Assembly: GCF_900637855.1 (NCBI RefSeq)
Contig: NZ_LR134440.1
Coordinates: forward strand, 806,001-870,000
From: Neisseria animaloris
GTDB lineage: Bacteria; Pseudomonadota; Gammaproteobacteria; Burkholderiales; Neisseriaceae
DNA length: 64,000 nt
Direction of reading: 5' to 3'
Part shown: positions 27,586-36,125 of the stretch, in pieces
How the letters are laid out: each line of letters begins with the position of its first letter
Position numbering within the stretch: position 1 is the first letter of the stretch
Notes under the pieces: generated by a model
What the model was told of the DNA's origin: nothing
Seen by the model: only the letters and a program-made list of their open reading frames with translations
Databases searched by the model: none
Made by a program: the position numbers and the translations under genes

Positions 27586-28254
27586 ATGAACAAGCCAGAA
27601 AATTTTTACGATGTATATGTTTCTTACCCGCCTGGTGTTGATCATGAAAGAATTAACGCCTGCCTTCGTGATAATTTGCCTGAAAATGAAGCCAATGACT
27701 TAATCCAAGCATTGTCAGAACGTCCTCAAGCCATCATCGCTGAATACTGCACAAATGACGAACGAGAAAATGCACGGCATTATTTCAGCTTTTTGGGGCT
27801 TGACGTTATCGTGCGCCGTTCAATGGAACTTGCTCCAGACAGGGTTACCGAAGAAGAAAACAAAACTCAAACATTTGAACAATGCCCTGTATGTAATACC
27901 ATCATCGATGGCCCAGAAGTTACAGATTGTCCAACCTGCCGTCTACATTTCCCGTCAGTAACCGAAATCCTAATACAACGTAAACGTATTGAATGGGAAG
28001 AAAAAGTAGCTTTCGAGCATAAAAAGCAGCAAGAAATTGCACACAAACTATTGCTAGAAAAACAGGAAGAAGAAAAGCGTCTGCGTAAACAAATCCGTGC
28101 AGAATTAGAGGAAAAACTTCAAAAAGAGTTGGGCAAACCAAACTGGCGTTTCCTGTTCAAAGGGAAAAATGCAGCTATTGCTGGTATGGTAATTTTAGTT
28201 ATTGTTATTATTTTAGTTGCAGCCGGCTACTTCACTGCCCACCTTATTCGATAA
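27586..28254 (+). CDS. Unrecognised zinc-ribbon, coiled-coil, tail-anchored membrane protein
   Basis: A 222-residue product in four parts. An N-terminal domain (about 1-85, with EANDLIQALSERPQAIIAEYCTNDERENARHYFSFLGLDV compatible in pattern with an L7/L12 C-terminal-like fold) is followed by a zinc-ribbon-like pair CPVC/CPTC (about 108-130). Next comes a charged coiled coil (about 140-185, rich in K, E, Q and R), then one membrane helix at the C-terminus (MVILVIVIILVAAGYFTAHL). This suggests a cytoplasmic protein anchored by its tail. I do not recognise a named family. The start MNKPENFYDVYV at 27586 was preferred to ATG 27559 because it follows a GGAAAA site. AT-rich composition differs from neighbouring core genes. 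Confidence 0.7.
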   Translation: MNKPENFYDVYVSYPPGVDHERINACLRDNLPENEANDLIQALSERPQAIIAEYCTNDERENARHYFSFLGLDVIVRRSMELAPDRVTEEENKTQTFEQCPVCNTIIDGPEVTDCPTCRLHFPSVTEILIQRKRIEWEEKVAFEHKKQQEIAHKLLLEKQEEEKRLRKQIRAELEEKLQKELGKPNWRFLFKGKNAAIAGMVILVIVIILVAAGYFTAHLIR

Positions 28255-28292
28255 ACATTGAGTATGTAACTCCTAAGTATTTATATTATTAA

Positions 28293-28332
28293 AATAAGGC
28301 CGTCTGAAATCTTTATTTCTAACGGCCTTATT
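28293..28332. terminator. Bidirectional terminator with one decayed DUS arm
   Basis: 18-bp arms with two mismatches; one holds AGGCCGTCTGAA and the other an altered copy (TTCTAACGGCCT). It lies between converging genes. Confidence 0.7.
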
Positions 28333-28341
28333 AACCTTAGC

Positions 28342-29136
28342 TTAATCAATGATACCTAAAGCCTTCAAACCGTTTAGTACACCATCTTCTTCAACGCTTG
28401 GGCAAATAAAATCTGCAATTGCTTTCAAATCAGGATGTCCATTATCCATTACTACACTAAAGCCTACACTTTCCATCATCTCGATATCATTCAAGCCGTC
28501 TCCGAATGCCATAACATCTTTCATGTCTATGCCCAATTCAGCAACGGCAGTACGAATGCCTCGTGCCTTTGAACCTTCATTATCAAGCACATCAACTGCT
28601 GTTTCATGCCAACGCACGGTTTTATAACCATGCTTTGCCGCTTCCGATCCCACTTCTTTCTCTTGCTCTGCCGTATAAAACCCTAATATCTGATAAACCT
28701 CATTATTACGGAAAAAATTCTTATCCACGATGTACTCGGGAAGGATATATTGCATCGCTTCTTTTACTACCAATTCAGACCCAGATGCTGCAATTTTTTC
28801 ATCTGATACAAAAGCATAAGGAATCTGCTTTTCATCAAAACATGCACATATCTTCTCTATTTTTCTACTATCCATCGGATGTTTTTTCAATATTTCCCCA
28901 TGATAGCGGATTAACTGCCCATTAATCGTTACCAATAAATCCATGCCTGCTTCTTCGACAACCTTACGCACTTTACTGGGAACTGCCACAAAAGGCCGGC
29001 CGGTAGCGATTGCTGTCAAAATACCTCGGTTTTTTAAAGCTTTCATGGCTTCCAGTACCGACGGGCGCAAAGTATCGGTATATTTGCGATAAAGCGTATC
29101 ATCGATATCGAAAAACACAATTTTCGGATTTTTCAT
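28342..29136 (-). CDS. HAD-superfamily hydrolase, Cof type
   Basis: A 264-residue phosphatase of the Cof/YbjI-like HAD branch. Motif I is VFFDIDDTLY, motif II lies in TAIATGRPF, and motif IV is AFGDGLNDIEMMESVGFSVVMDNG, with a C2-type cap between them. These enzymes act on sugar phosphates or flavin precursors; the substrate is not predictable. Two ATGs at 29139 and 29136 follow an AAGAGAA site, and the second is better spaced. It is convergent with the zinc-ribbon membrane protein gene. Confidence 0.82.
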   Translation of the reverse strand: MKNPKIVFFDIDDTLYRKYTDTLRPSVLEAMKALKNRGILTAIATGRPFVAVPSKVRKVVEEAGMDLLVTINGQLIRYHGEILKKHPMDSRKIEKICACFDEKQIPYAFVSDEKIAASGSELVVKEAMQYILPEYIVDKNFFRNNEVYQILGFYTAEQEKEVGSEAAKHGYKTVRWHETAVDVLDNEGSKARGIRTAVAELGIDMKDVMAFGDGLNDIEMMESVGFSVVMDNGHPDLKAIADFICPSVEEDGVLNGLKALGIID

Positions 29137-29198
29137 CATTTTCTCTTAAGAAGGTTTAATAAAAAATTGAGTTGTTATACTCAGGCCGTCTGAAAAAA

Positions 29199-30590
29199 CT
29201 AAGCCAAAACCCTAACTGCTCCTTTTCCTTGTTTAAACTTAGCTTTTAACAACATAGGCAACGTTTCATCAAAATACCAGCGGCCATCAGGTAAAGCCAA
29301 AGCACCACCGGCACAACGCAAAGTTATGGATTGCCGGGATAATGCATTAGTTTCCACAATTTCTATAGTATGAGCACGCCCCCAATCTGCCACCGGTAAA
29401 GTTTTTGCCCGTTCAAGAATGCGACTGTTCTGAACCTGCACCCCCGTTTCAGTATGACAATACCCGTTACACTGCCCGATTTCCTGCACAGGACAAGGTA
29501 CATCTTTAGCATGTGCAACAGGCAAAATATCCAACGACGACGGGCATAATTCATATTCTTTAGCCCAAACCGCCAAGGCGCGCTTAGCGGCTTTTTTATG
29601 GAGAAACAACCCGTACGGCTGGGATTGACGGCTGCCGTTTGGTAACGGCACAATTCTTGCCTGTAAACGAGATTGCTCATCAGGTACAAATTGTACGGTT
29701 AAATAGTTTTTCAAATTTTCAGGCGGCCTCAACCGATATTCAGTTGCAATCTGTGCTTTCAACCATAACGCATGAATGCCACCTAGTGCCGGTAAAAATT
29801 TTACCGATACTGCTGACTGCGCAAAAACAGGTACTTTTTTAGTATGAAGCAAATAAGAAATTTCAGAGAAAGTGCGCTCGTGAGCCTCTACCGCCAATAC
29901 TTGCCCATACCGATCCAGCCAAGTCAACACGCCATATGTATCGGGCAAAGCATATAACTGCTCCGAAAGGGATGTTGGCAACCAAGTCGGCAACATTTTG
30001 GGATTCATCAAGGCCCGGCAATGATTGTCCCATTCTTCCACACCTTTTTCGGTTACGCTTTTTTCCAAAAAATCGGTCAATGCCAACACGTCGGTCATCG
30101 CCCGGTGGCGATTTTCAATCATAAGTCCGAACCGTTCGATGATGCTGTCAAGATTATGTTTATGAAACTGCGGATAAAGACGACGGGAAAACTGTACGGT
30201 ACACAAAGTAGGGGCCGCAAAATCCACACCTGCACGTTGAAACTCATGGCGTAAAAAAGTGTAATCAAAACGACTGTTATGTGCCACCAACAAAGCACCG
30301 CGCAGAAGCGGCAACAGTTCGGAAACCAATTCGGCAAAAACCGGTGCATTTGCTACCATTGTATCGTCAATTCCGGTCAAACCGGTAATAAAACTAGGAA
30401 TCGGCTGCTGCGGATTTACCAACCATTCATAACGTGCAATCTGTCCGTTTTCAAAACGCAAGATGGCCACTTCAGTTACACGATCTTGATACAGGTTACC
30501 ACCGGTCGATTCCAAATCCACAATAGCCACGGGTATGCCTAAACGGGCAAAACAACCTGCCAGCAACGGCCAGCGAGAAGCTCCCTCCAT
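29199..30590 (-). CDS. DnaQ-like 3'-5' exonuclease with degenerate GIY-YIG (Cho/UvrC-like) region
   Basis: A 463-residue protein. Residues about 20-185 form a DEDDh exonuclease: VAIVDLESTGG (Asp, Glu), VAHNSRFDYTFLRHEF (Asp) and HRAMTDVLALTDFL (His, Asp). The second half follows the layout of Exo-Cho fusions: LYALPDTYGVLTWLDRYGQVLAVEA aligns by eye with the UvrC/Cho GIY-YIG start, but the catalytic Tyr and the YVGK element are lost. Later LCPSSLDI...CPVQEIGQCNGYC matches the cysteine-containing tail. So nuclease activity probably resides only in the N-terminal domain. A repair role is inferred. A GGAAAG site precedes ATG 30590. Confidence 0.82.
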   Translation of the reverse strand: MEGASRWPLLAGCFARLGIPVAIVDLESTGGNLYQDRVTEVAILRFENGQIARYEWLVNPQQPIPSFITGLTGIDDTMVANAPVFAELVSELLPLLRGALLVAHNSRFDYTFLRHEFQRAGVDFAAPTLCTVQFSRRLYPQFHKHNLDSIIERFGLMIENRHRAMTDVLALTDFLEKSVTEKGVEEWDNHCRALMNPKMLPTWLPTSLSEQLYALPDTYGVLTWLDRYGQVLAVEAHERTFSEISYLLHTKKVPVFAQSAVSVKFLPALGGIHALWLKAQIATEYRLRPPENLKNYLTVQFVPDEQSRLQARIVPLPNGSRQSQPYGLFLHKKAAKRALAVWAKEYELCPSSLDILPVAHAKDVPCPVQEIGQCNGYCHTETGVQVQNSRILERAKTLPVADWGRAHTIEIVETNALSRQSITLRCAGGALALPDGRWYFDETLPMLLKAKFKQGKGAVRVLA

Positions 30591-30692
30591 AATCTTTCCG
30601 ATTTAATTCAAATAACAAAATAATATTCTACACTTTTTCACAGCCAAATGCTTGACAGGTTTATACCCTATCCATATAATTCAAATTTTTCC

Positions 30693-30769
30693 GCACCCGT
30701 AGCTCAGTTGGATAGAGTATCTGGCTACGAACCAGAGGGTCGGGCGTTCGAATCGCTCCGGGTGCGCCA
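30693..30769 (+). tRNA. tRNA-Arg (anticodon ACG)
   Basis: A 77-nt cloverleaf with perfect GCACCCG/CGGGTGC acceptor stem, anticodon loop CTACGAA (ACG), T-arm GGCGTTCGAATCGCTC region and encoded CCA. It reads CGN arginine codons after A34 deamination to inosine. Confidence 0.93.
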
Positions 30770-30783
30770 AAAATTTTATCTCC

Positions 30784-30858
30784 GCGCCCATCGTCTAGCG
30801 GTTAGGACATCGCCCTTTCACGGCGGTAACCGGGGTTCGATTCCCCGTGGGCGTGCCA
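30784..30858 (+). tRNA. tRNA-Glu (anticodon TTC)
   Basis: A 75-nt cloverleaf, 14 bp after tRNA-Arg, with anticodon TTC in CCTTTCACG, a CGGGG-TTCGATT-CCCCG T-arm and encoded CCA. The acceptor stem GCGCCCA/TGGGCGT pairs except for a G:U at the first position, which is unusual. Discriminator base is G. Confidence 0.9.
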
Positions 30859-30864
30859 GTTTTT

Positions 30865-30894
30865 AAACCCTTCAAGAGTTTTCTTGAAGGGTTT
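30865..30894 (+). terminator. Terminator after the tRNA pair
   Basis: Perfect 13-bp arms AAACCCTTCAAGA and complement with loop GTTT, followed by AGTTTTTC. It ends the tRNA-Arg/tRNA-Glu transcript and contains no uptake sequence. Confidence 0.85.
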
Positions 30895-31303
30895 AGTTTT
30901 TCATTTTTCCTCTGATTAATCTAATCATAAGAAGTTTGTTAATAAGCTAAAAATATTTAACTGTTTTAGAGTTTAATTGATATATAACAGAGAAATCGAA
31001 TCGCAATAAAAAATATAAAGCCAAATGCAACCAGATATAAAATTTATCCGTCCTCACTATTTTAAATATCTTAATTATTTATAATAATCAATTATTTAAA
31101 ATTCAATTATCTTCAAACATTCCAAAATCATCTGTAAATAAAAGATTAAAACGACAACTATAAAAACCAAATATCATTTTTGAACCGTTATAGACATATA
31201 CTTCATCCGCATAATCAAAAATAAACAATTTCAATTTTTGCATTTTCTTGTAAAATGACGCGTTTCATTTTCGCCATGCAACCACCAACCACAAGAGCCT
31301 GAT
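30895..31303. other. AT-rich gap without recognised features
   Basis: About 400 bp of AT-rich non-coding sequence between the tRNA terminator and the amino-acid permease gene. It presumably holds the permease promoter, but I see no convincing boxes or repeats. Confidence 0.6.
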
Positions 31304-32053
31304 ATGGATTTTCGTTTTGACATTGTGTATGAATATCGCGAGATGTTCTTTTACGGAGCATTAACCACGCTGGGTTTAACTGTGGCAGCTACTTTAGGCG
31401 GTACGATTCTAGGGTTGTTCGGCGCATTGGCACGTATTATCCGCTTTGAAAAAGGCAATATTTTTACCCATACATTGGCCTGGCTGCTGCGTACATGCTC
31501 GTTGGTTTATGTTACGCTTTTTCGCGGCACACCTTTGTATGTGCAGATTTTTATTTGGTATTTTGTTTGGGCGGTTGCACTTATCCACCCTACCGACGGT
31601 TGGCTGATTTCAGGCGATTTGGCCATCGAACTCCGCCGTAATTACGGTGCGCTGATCGCGGGTACTTTAGCGTTAATGGTAAACGCAGGCGCGTATATTA
31701 CGGAAATTTTCCGTGCCGGCATCCAATCTATCGACCGCGGCCAGATAGAAGCTGCCCGCTCTTTGGGTTTAACTTATCCTCAAGCCATGCGTTATGTGAT
31801 TTTGCCTCAGGCGTTACGCCGCATGCTGCCTCCTCTGGCTAATGAATTTATTACCCTGCTGAAAGACAGTTCGCTGTTATCGGCAATTGCCGTTACCGAG
31901 TTGGCTTACGTACAGGCAACCATTTCGGGACGTTATTCAATCTACGATACGCCGCTCTACACCGTGGCATTGATTTATCTGGTTATGACCATGTGCCTGA
32001 GCTGGATGTTCTCATGGTTGGAGAAACGCTACAACACTGCCGGACATCGTTAA
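31304..32053 (+). CDS. Polar amino-acid ABC transporter permease (orphan)
   Basis: A 249-residue inner-membrane permease of the His/Glu/Gln/Arg/opine family. It has about five membrane segments and the ATPase-contact EAA loop in QIEAARSLGLTYPQAMRYVILPQALRRMLPPL. The typical N-terminal YGALTTLGLTVAATLGG and TLFRGTPLYVQIFIWYF are present. Unusually, neither a substrate-binding protein nor an ATPase gene adjoins it; it is followed only by a terminator. It therefore must share partners encoded elsewhere. The substrate is unknown. Confidence 0.88.
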   Translation: MDFRFDIVYEYREMFFYGALTTLGLTVAATLGGTILGLFGALARIIRFEKGNIFTHTLAWLLRTCSLVYVTLFRGTPLYVQIFIWYFVWAVALIHPTDGWLISGDLAIELRRNYGALIAGTLALMVNAGAYITEIFRAGIQSIDRGQIEAARSLGLTYPQAMRYVILPQALRRMLPPLANEFITLLKDSSLLSAIAVTELAYVQATISGRYSIYDTPLYTVALIYLVMTMCLSWMFSWLEKRYNTAGHR

Positions 32054-32057
32054 CTCT

Positions 32058-32090
32058 AGAGGCCGTCTGAAAACTTTTCAGACGGCCTCT
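32058..32090. terminator. Bidirectional DUS-pair terminator between the permease gene and dld
   Basis: 16-bp arms (AGAGGCCGTCTGAAAA) with a 1-nt loop, 5 bp past the permease stop and 18 bp from the dld stop. Confidence 0.8.
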
Positions 32091-32107
32091 TCACAATAAA
32101 ATCCAAG

Positions 32108-33799
32108 CTATTCGACCCAGCCCTTTTTCTTAGAAGTTTTACCAATTCCCGGGTTAAAACTGTTGGTCGGGTCGAGCTTGCGGTAAAACTGTTTCAATGC
32201 GGGCTTGGCCTCATACAGGTGACCGACATTGTGTTCTGCCGGATATTGTGCGCCGCGTTGGTCGAGCAACTCGAGCATTTGGTGTTCCAAATCCATGCAG
32301 TCGTGGCCTTTTTTCACGATATAGTCTTGGTGGAACACATGGCACATAAAATGGCCGTAGTAGAGTTTGTGGATGATTTTACTGTCAATTTCAGACGGCA
32401 GCCGTTCAAACCAATCATCATCATTGCGTCGCAGGGCGATATCGAGAGCAACAATGTCTTCCACTTCTTGATCGTGAACGGCACGGTAACGCACGGCGGC
32501 AGACGCTACTGCGAAACGGTGCAGCATCGCAGCTTGGGTTTCTTCGGGGCTGCATTCAAAATAAGCACCCGATTTTTCGGCAAAATAGCTTTTCAAAAAC
32601 GTCCGCGCTTCTTCAACACCCTCGCCGCCCATCTTCAAAATCAGATGATGCTCGAAACGGCTGCGGTAGTCGCGTAAAGACTGCGGCAGATGTTCGGGCA
32701 GATATTTGCTGATAAATTGCAACGCTTTATCGGAAAAATGCGCCGGCAACAGCTTGAACTTCTTGCCCAATCTATCCACTTTCGCTTTAAAACCGAACAA
32801 CTTGGGCAGTTGGTGCGTGCCGAATTTTTTAATCACCCAAAACGTGTCTTTGCCGTATTCGGCAGCCATATCGAAGGCATTGCGGTGGATGTATTCGCCG
32901 GAAACAGGCAGGTTTTGAAAACCGCCCAGCACTGCACGGCGGATGTCGGCGAGTTCGGCAGTATCGTTGGTGCCGATATAGAAAACGGCGGTGTGTTTTT
33001 CCAAAGGAAAGGTATCCAAGCGCACGGCAAACACCATCAGCTTGCCCGCACAGCCCGATGCTTCGTAATGGCGCGTGGGGTCGGCGTTGAAACGGGCGGC
33101 GGTGGGTTCGTCCACTTGGCGCACATGGTTGCAATAAGCATGGTCGTGGCCTTTGCCGGCATCGCGGGTGATGTCTTTCTGCTGATAGTGGTGGCCTTGC
33201 AGATTGGTGAGGATTTCTTCGGGGGTCTCCCCCAAATCAATACCCAAATGGTTGATTAAATGCAGCTTTCCCTGTTCGTCTATTTGCGCGAACAAGGCCA
33301 TTTCGGTATAAGCAGGGCCGCGCTGCACCAGTGCGCCGCCCGAATTGTTGCACACGCCGCCCAGCACCGATGCACCGATGCACGACGAACCGATCACCGA
33401 ATGCGGTTCACGGCCAAGCGGTTTGAGCAGCAATTCAAGCTGGTTGAGTGTTGCTCCGGGCAGGCAGACAACCTGTTCGTTGTTGTTGATGGGGCGGATG
33501 ATATCCATGCGCATGGTGTTCACAATCACGATATCGCGGTCGTAATCGTTGCCGTCGGGCGTAGAACCGCCGGTCAGCCCCGTATTGGCCGCCTGCGTCA
33601 GCACAATCACATCGGCTTCTACACAGGCTTGCAGAATTTTCCATTGCTCCAGCAGCGTACCCGGCCGCACCACCGCCAACGCTTTGCCTTCGCCGAAACG
33701 GTAGCCTTGGCGGTAAGGCTCGGTTTTGGCGGGATCGGTAATGATGAATTGCCGGCCGACTATATCGGTGAGAGCTTGAATCAGTTGGGTAGCGGTCAT
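32108..33799 (-). CDS. dld: Quinone-dependent D-lactate dehydrogenase
   Basis: A peripheral membrane flavoenzyme that oxidises D-lactate to pyruvate and passes electrons to quinones. The 563-residue protein matches the proteobacterial Dld size. It has an FAD-binding PCMH domain (VLTQAANTGLTGGSTPDGNDYDRDIVIVN and GSSCIGASVLGGVCNNSGGALVQRGPAY) and the Dld-specific C-terminal part with HNVGHLYEAKPALKQFYRKLDPTNSFNPGIGKTSK. ATG 33799 (MTATQLIQALTDIVG) was chosen over 33832. Lactate is a major carbon source for Neisseria, so this is core metabolism. Confidence 0.94.
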   Translation of the reverse strand: MTATQLIQALTDIVGRQFIITDPAKTEPYRQGYRFGEGKALAVVRPGTLLEQWKILQACVEADVIVLTQAANTGLTGGSTPDGNDYDRDIVIVNTMRMDIIRPINNNEQVVCLPGATLNQLELLLKPLGREPHSVIGSSCIGASVLGGVCNNSGGALVQRGPAYTEMALFAQIDEQGKLHLINHLGIDLGETPEEILTNLQGHHYQQKDITRDAGKGHDHAYCNHVRQVDEPTAARFNADPTRHYEASGCAGKLMVFAVRLDTFPLEKHTAVFYIGTNDTAELADIRRAVLGGFQNLPVSGEYIHRNAFDMAAEYGKDTFWVIKKFGTHQLPKLFGFKAKVDRLGKKFKLLPAHFSDKALQFISKYLPEHLPQSLRDYRSRFEHHLILKMGGEGVEEARTFLKSYFAEKSGAYFECSPEETQAAMLHRFAVASAAVRYRAVHDQEVEDIVALDIALRRNDDDWFERLPSEIDSKIIHKLYYGHFMCHVFHQDYIVKKGHDCMDLEHQMLELLDQRGAQYPAEHNVGHLYEAKPALKQFYRKLDPTNSFNPGIGKTSKKKGWVE

Positions 33800-33869
33800 G
33801 AAAAAATCTTTCCGGTCAGATAAATAAATCAAATAAGGAGTGTGCTATCTTTTTATCTTCGGGTCAAAT

Positions 33870-33910
33870 ATCAAGAGGCCGTCTGAAAATTTTTCAGACG
33901 GCCTCTTGAT
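33870..33910 (-). terminator. Extended DUS hairpin after trxA
   Basis: 20-bp perfect arms (33870-33889 and 33891-33910) separated by a single T, about 20 bp past the trxA stop. Confidence 0.8.
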
Positions 33911-33931
33911 TCATCTAGATACCGGATATAA

Positions 33932-34261
33932 TCAGATAGAAGCGTTTACAAACGCAACCAACTGACCTTTGGCCAATGCGCCCACTTTAGTGGCTACGTT
34001 TTGACCGTCTTTGAACACCATCAACGTAGGAATACCGCGTACACCGAATTGGCTCGGGGTTTGCTCGTTTTCATCGATGTTCACTTTAACCACTTTCAGA
34101 CGGCCTTCAAATTCGGCGGCTACTTCGTCCAAAATCGGAGCAATCATTTTGCAGGGGCCGCACCACGGTGCCCAGAAATCCAATAATACGGGTACGTCTG
34201 ATTTCAAAACGTCTTGCTCGAAAGTAGCATCGGTAGCGTGTACGATTAAATTGCTGCTCAT
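33932..34261 (-). CDS. trxA: Thioredoxin
   Basis: A 109-residue cytoplasmic disulfide reductase. The active site WCGPCK is in [19 protein letters not shown], and the conserved cis-proline lies in [18 protein letters not shown] 34261 ([11 protein letters not shown]) follows an AGGAAC site; the longer frame to 34297 is not typical of the family. One uptake sequence lies inside the coding region near 34097 and encodes part of the EGRLKV segment. Confidence 0.96.
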   Translation of the reverse strand: MSSNLIVHATDATFEQDVLKSDVPVLLDFWAPWCGPCKMIAPILDEVAAEFEGRLKVVKVNIDENEQTPSQFGVRGIPTLMVFKDGQNVATKVGALAKGQLVAFVNASI

Positions 34262-34342
34262 ATTCTGTTCCTTTAAATGATGATGAATGAAAGCCATTCG
34301 ATTAGCTTATGACCGCTAGCATAGAGGCTGGCCGCTAAAATT

Positions 34343-35884
34343 TCAAGGGCTGCAATGGGCTAATAGTTTTTGAGTATAGTCCGCATCAGGTTTGGCAAAC
34401 ACTTCTTCCAACATGCCCTGCTCCACCACCCTGCCGTCTTTCAACACCATCACGCGGTGCGACAACGCGCGGATTACGGCCAAATCGTGGCTGATGATGA
34501 TTAAGCTCAAGCCATGTTTGCTTTGCAAATCAGCCAGTAATGCCAAAATCTGCTGCTGCCACTGCACATCGAGCGCGCTGGTGGGTTCGTCGAGCACCAG
34601 CACCTTCGGGTGTACGATAATGGCGCGGGCAATCGCCAGCCGCTGCCTTTGGCCGCCTGAAAAAGCATGCGGATAGCGGTCGAGAATATCTTCGGGCAGG
34701 CCGACTTGTTGCAGCACTTCCACCACACGGGAGCGCATGGTTTCGCGGCTCATTTTCGGCTCGTGCACACGCAGGGCTTCGGAAACAATCTCAAACACAT
34801 TCATACGCGGGTTGAACGCGCCGAACGGGTCTTGAAACACCATCTGCACTTCTTTACGCAGCAACGGCTGCCAAGCCTGCCCGTTGATTTTCAGACGGCC
34901 TTCCGACTCCATCAAACGCATCACCGCTTTGGCCAATGTGGTTTTACCGCTGCCGCTTTCGCCGATAATGCCCAGCGTTTCGCCCGCTTTTAAGTCGAAC
35001 GACAACGGATGCAGCAGCACTTTGCTGCGCTTTTTAAACCACCCTGCCCGCTCGCCCACCGCCACGCTGATGTTTTCCGCCTCGAGCACGGTTGCAGCAT
35101 GTTCGGCCAAAGGCTGCACCTGTCGTACTGCTCCGGCGTTCAGCAGCATTTTGGTGTATTCGTGCTGCGGACGGGCAAACACCTGCGCGGCCTCGCCTTG
35201 CTCGACAATCCGCCCGTGCCGCATTACCGCGACATCGTCGGCGAAACGGCGCACCAAGTTCAAATCGTGGCTGATGTACACCAAAGTCATGTTATGACTA
35301 GCCTGCAAGCGCGAAAGCAAATCGAGAATCTGCGCCTGCACGGCCACATCCAGCGCGGTAGTCGGCTCGTCGGCAATCAGCAATTTAGGCTCCGCCACCA
35401 CCGCCATCGCAATCATCGCCCGCTGCCGCTGACCGCCCGAAAGCTGAAACGGAAAGGCAGACACTTTCTCTTCGGGATTCCGAATACCCGTTTCCGCCAG
35501 CAATTCCACCGCCCGTGCCCACGCCTGCTTGGGCGGCAAACCCAGATGCAGCGTCAGCACTTCGGCAATCTGTTTGCCCACGCGCATTACCGGGTTCAAC
35601 GCCGTCATCGGCTCCTGAAACACCATACCGATTTGCCTGCCGCGCCATTTTTGCAGCTCACGCGGCGATTTATCGAGCAGGTTTTCGCCGTTGAATTTCA
35701 GACGGCCTGCAAACGACACCGCCGGATTCAACTGCATCATGCCTTGCGCCAATACGGTTTTACCACTGCCGCTCTCGCCCACAATCGCCAGCTTGCGCCC
35801 TTGTTTGACGTTGAGGTTAATGTCGTGCAGCACCTGTTTTCCGGGGAAAAAGGCGTTTAGGTTTTGGATTTCTAGAATGTTCAT
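34343..35884 (-). CDS. yejF: Peptide/microcin C-type ABC transporter ATP-binding protein YejF
   Basis: A 513-residue protein with two fused ABC ATPase domains. Each has a Walker A (GESGSGKT near residues 37 and 309), a signature (LSGGQRQRAMIA and FSGGQRQRLAIA) and a Walker B (LLIADEPTTALD, VLVLDEPTSALD). This doubled arrangement is typical of YejF, which with YejA, YejB and YejE imports peptides such as microcin C. The start codon directly abuts the stop of a small membrane-protein gene (TAAATG), indicating translational coupling. An in-frame uptake sequence lies near 35697. Confidence 0.92.
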   Translation of the reverse strand: MNILEIQNLNAFFPGKQVLHDINLNVKQGRKLAIVGESGSGKTVLAQGMMQLNPAVSFAGRLKFNGENLLDKSPRELQKWRGRQIGMVFQEPMTALNPVMRVGKQIAEVLTLHLGLPPKQAWARAVELLAETGIRNPEEKVSAFPFQLSGGQRQRAMIAMAVVAEPKLLIADEPTTALDVAVQAQILDLLSRLQASHNMTLVYISHDLNLVRRFADDVAVMRHGRIVEQGEAAQVFARPQHEYTKMLLNAGAVRQVQPLAEHAATVLEAENISVAVGERAGWFKKRSKVLLHPLSFDLKAGETLGIIGESGSGKTTLAKAVMRLMESEGRLKINGQAWQPLLRKEVQMVFQDPFGAFNPRMNVFEIVSEALRVHEPKMSRETMRSRVVEVLQQVGLPEDILDRYPHAFSGGQRQRLAIARAIIVHPKVLVLDEPTSALDVQWQQQILALLADLQSKHGLSLIIISHDLAVIRALSHRVMVLKDGRVVEQGMLEEVFAKPDADYTQKLLAHCSP

Positions 35885-36115
35885 TTACTTTTTCAATGTA
35901 TTTCTTATAAGCAAATATTTCACTATGCAGCCATATAGAAAAAATACTATCGCAAAAAATATTGCATGTACGAAAAAGAAGGTTGGATTATCTCCACTAC
36001 TCGCGTTCAGATTAATGTAAATACCAACAGATAAAGTTACAGCTACTAAGCTACTGCCGAACAAATAAAGTGTTCTAGGGAATTCCAGCAAAGTATTATC
36101 AATAATTTTATTCAA
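35885..36115 (-). CDS. Unrecognised small membrane protein (76 aa) directly before yejF
   Basis: A 76-residue product with two hydrophobic segments (about 16-36, LYLFGSSLVAVTLSVGIYINL, and 46-70, FFFVHAIFFAIVFFLYGCIVKYL) joined by a short polar loop (NASSGDNPT). Its stop codon touches the yejF start, so the two are likely translated together. The sequence is much more AT-rich than the flanking yej genes. I know no family for it. Together with the following 93-residue gene it forms an insertion within the transporter locus. Confidence 0.7.
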   Translation of the reverse strand: MNKIIDNTLLEFPRTLYLFGSSLVAVTLSVGIYINLNASSGDNPTFFFVHAIFFAIVFFLYGCIVKYLLIRNTLKK

Positions 36116-36125
36116 AAATGTGTCT

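Noticed and set aside
35009..35860. A 283-codon open frame opposite yejF
   Set aside because: Antisense of the doubled ATPase domains; composition rich in His, Arg and Gln is typical of such shadows.
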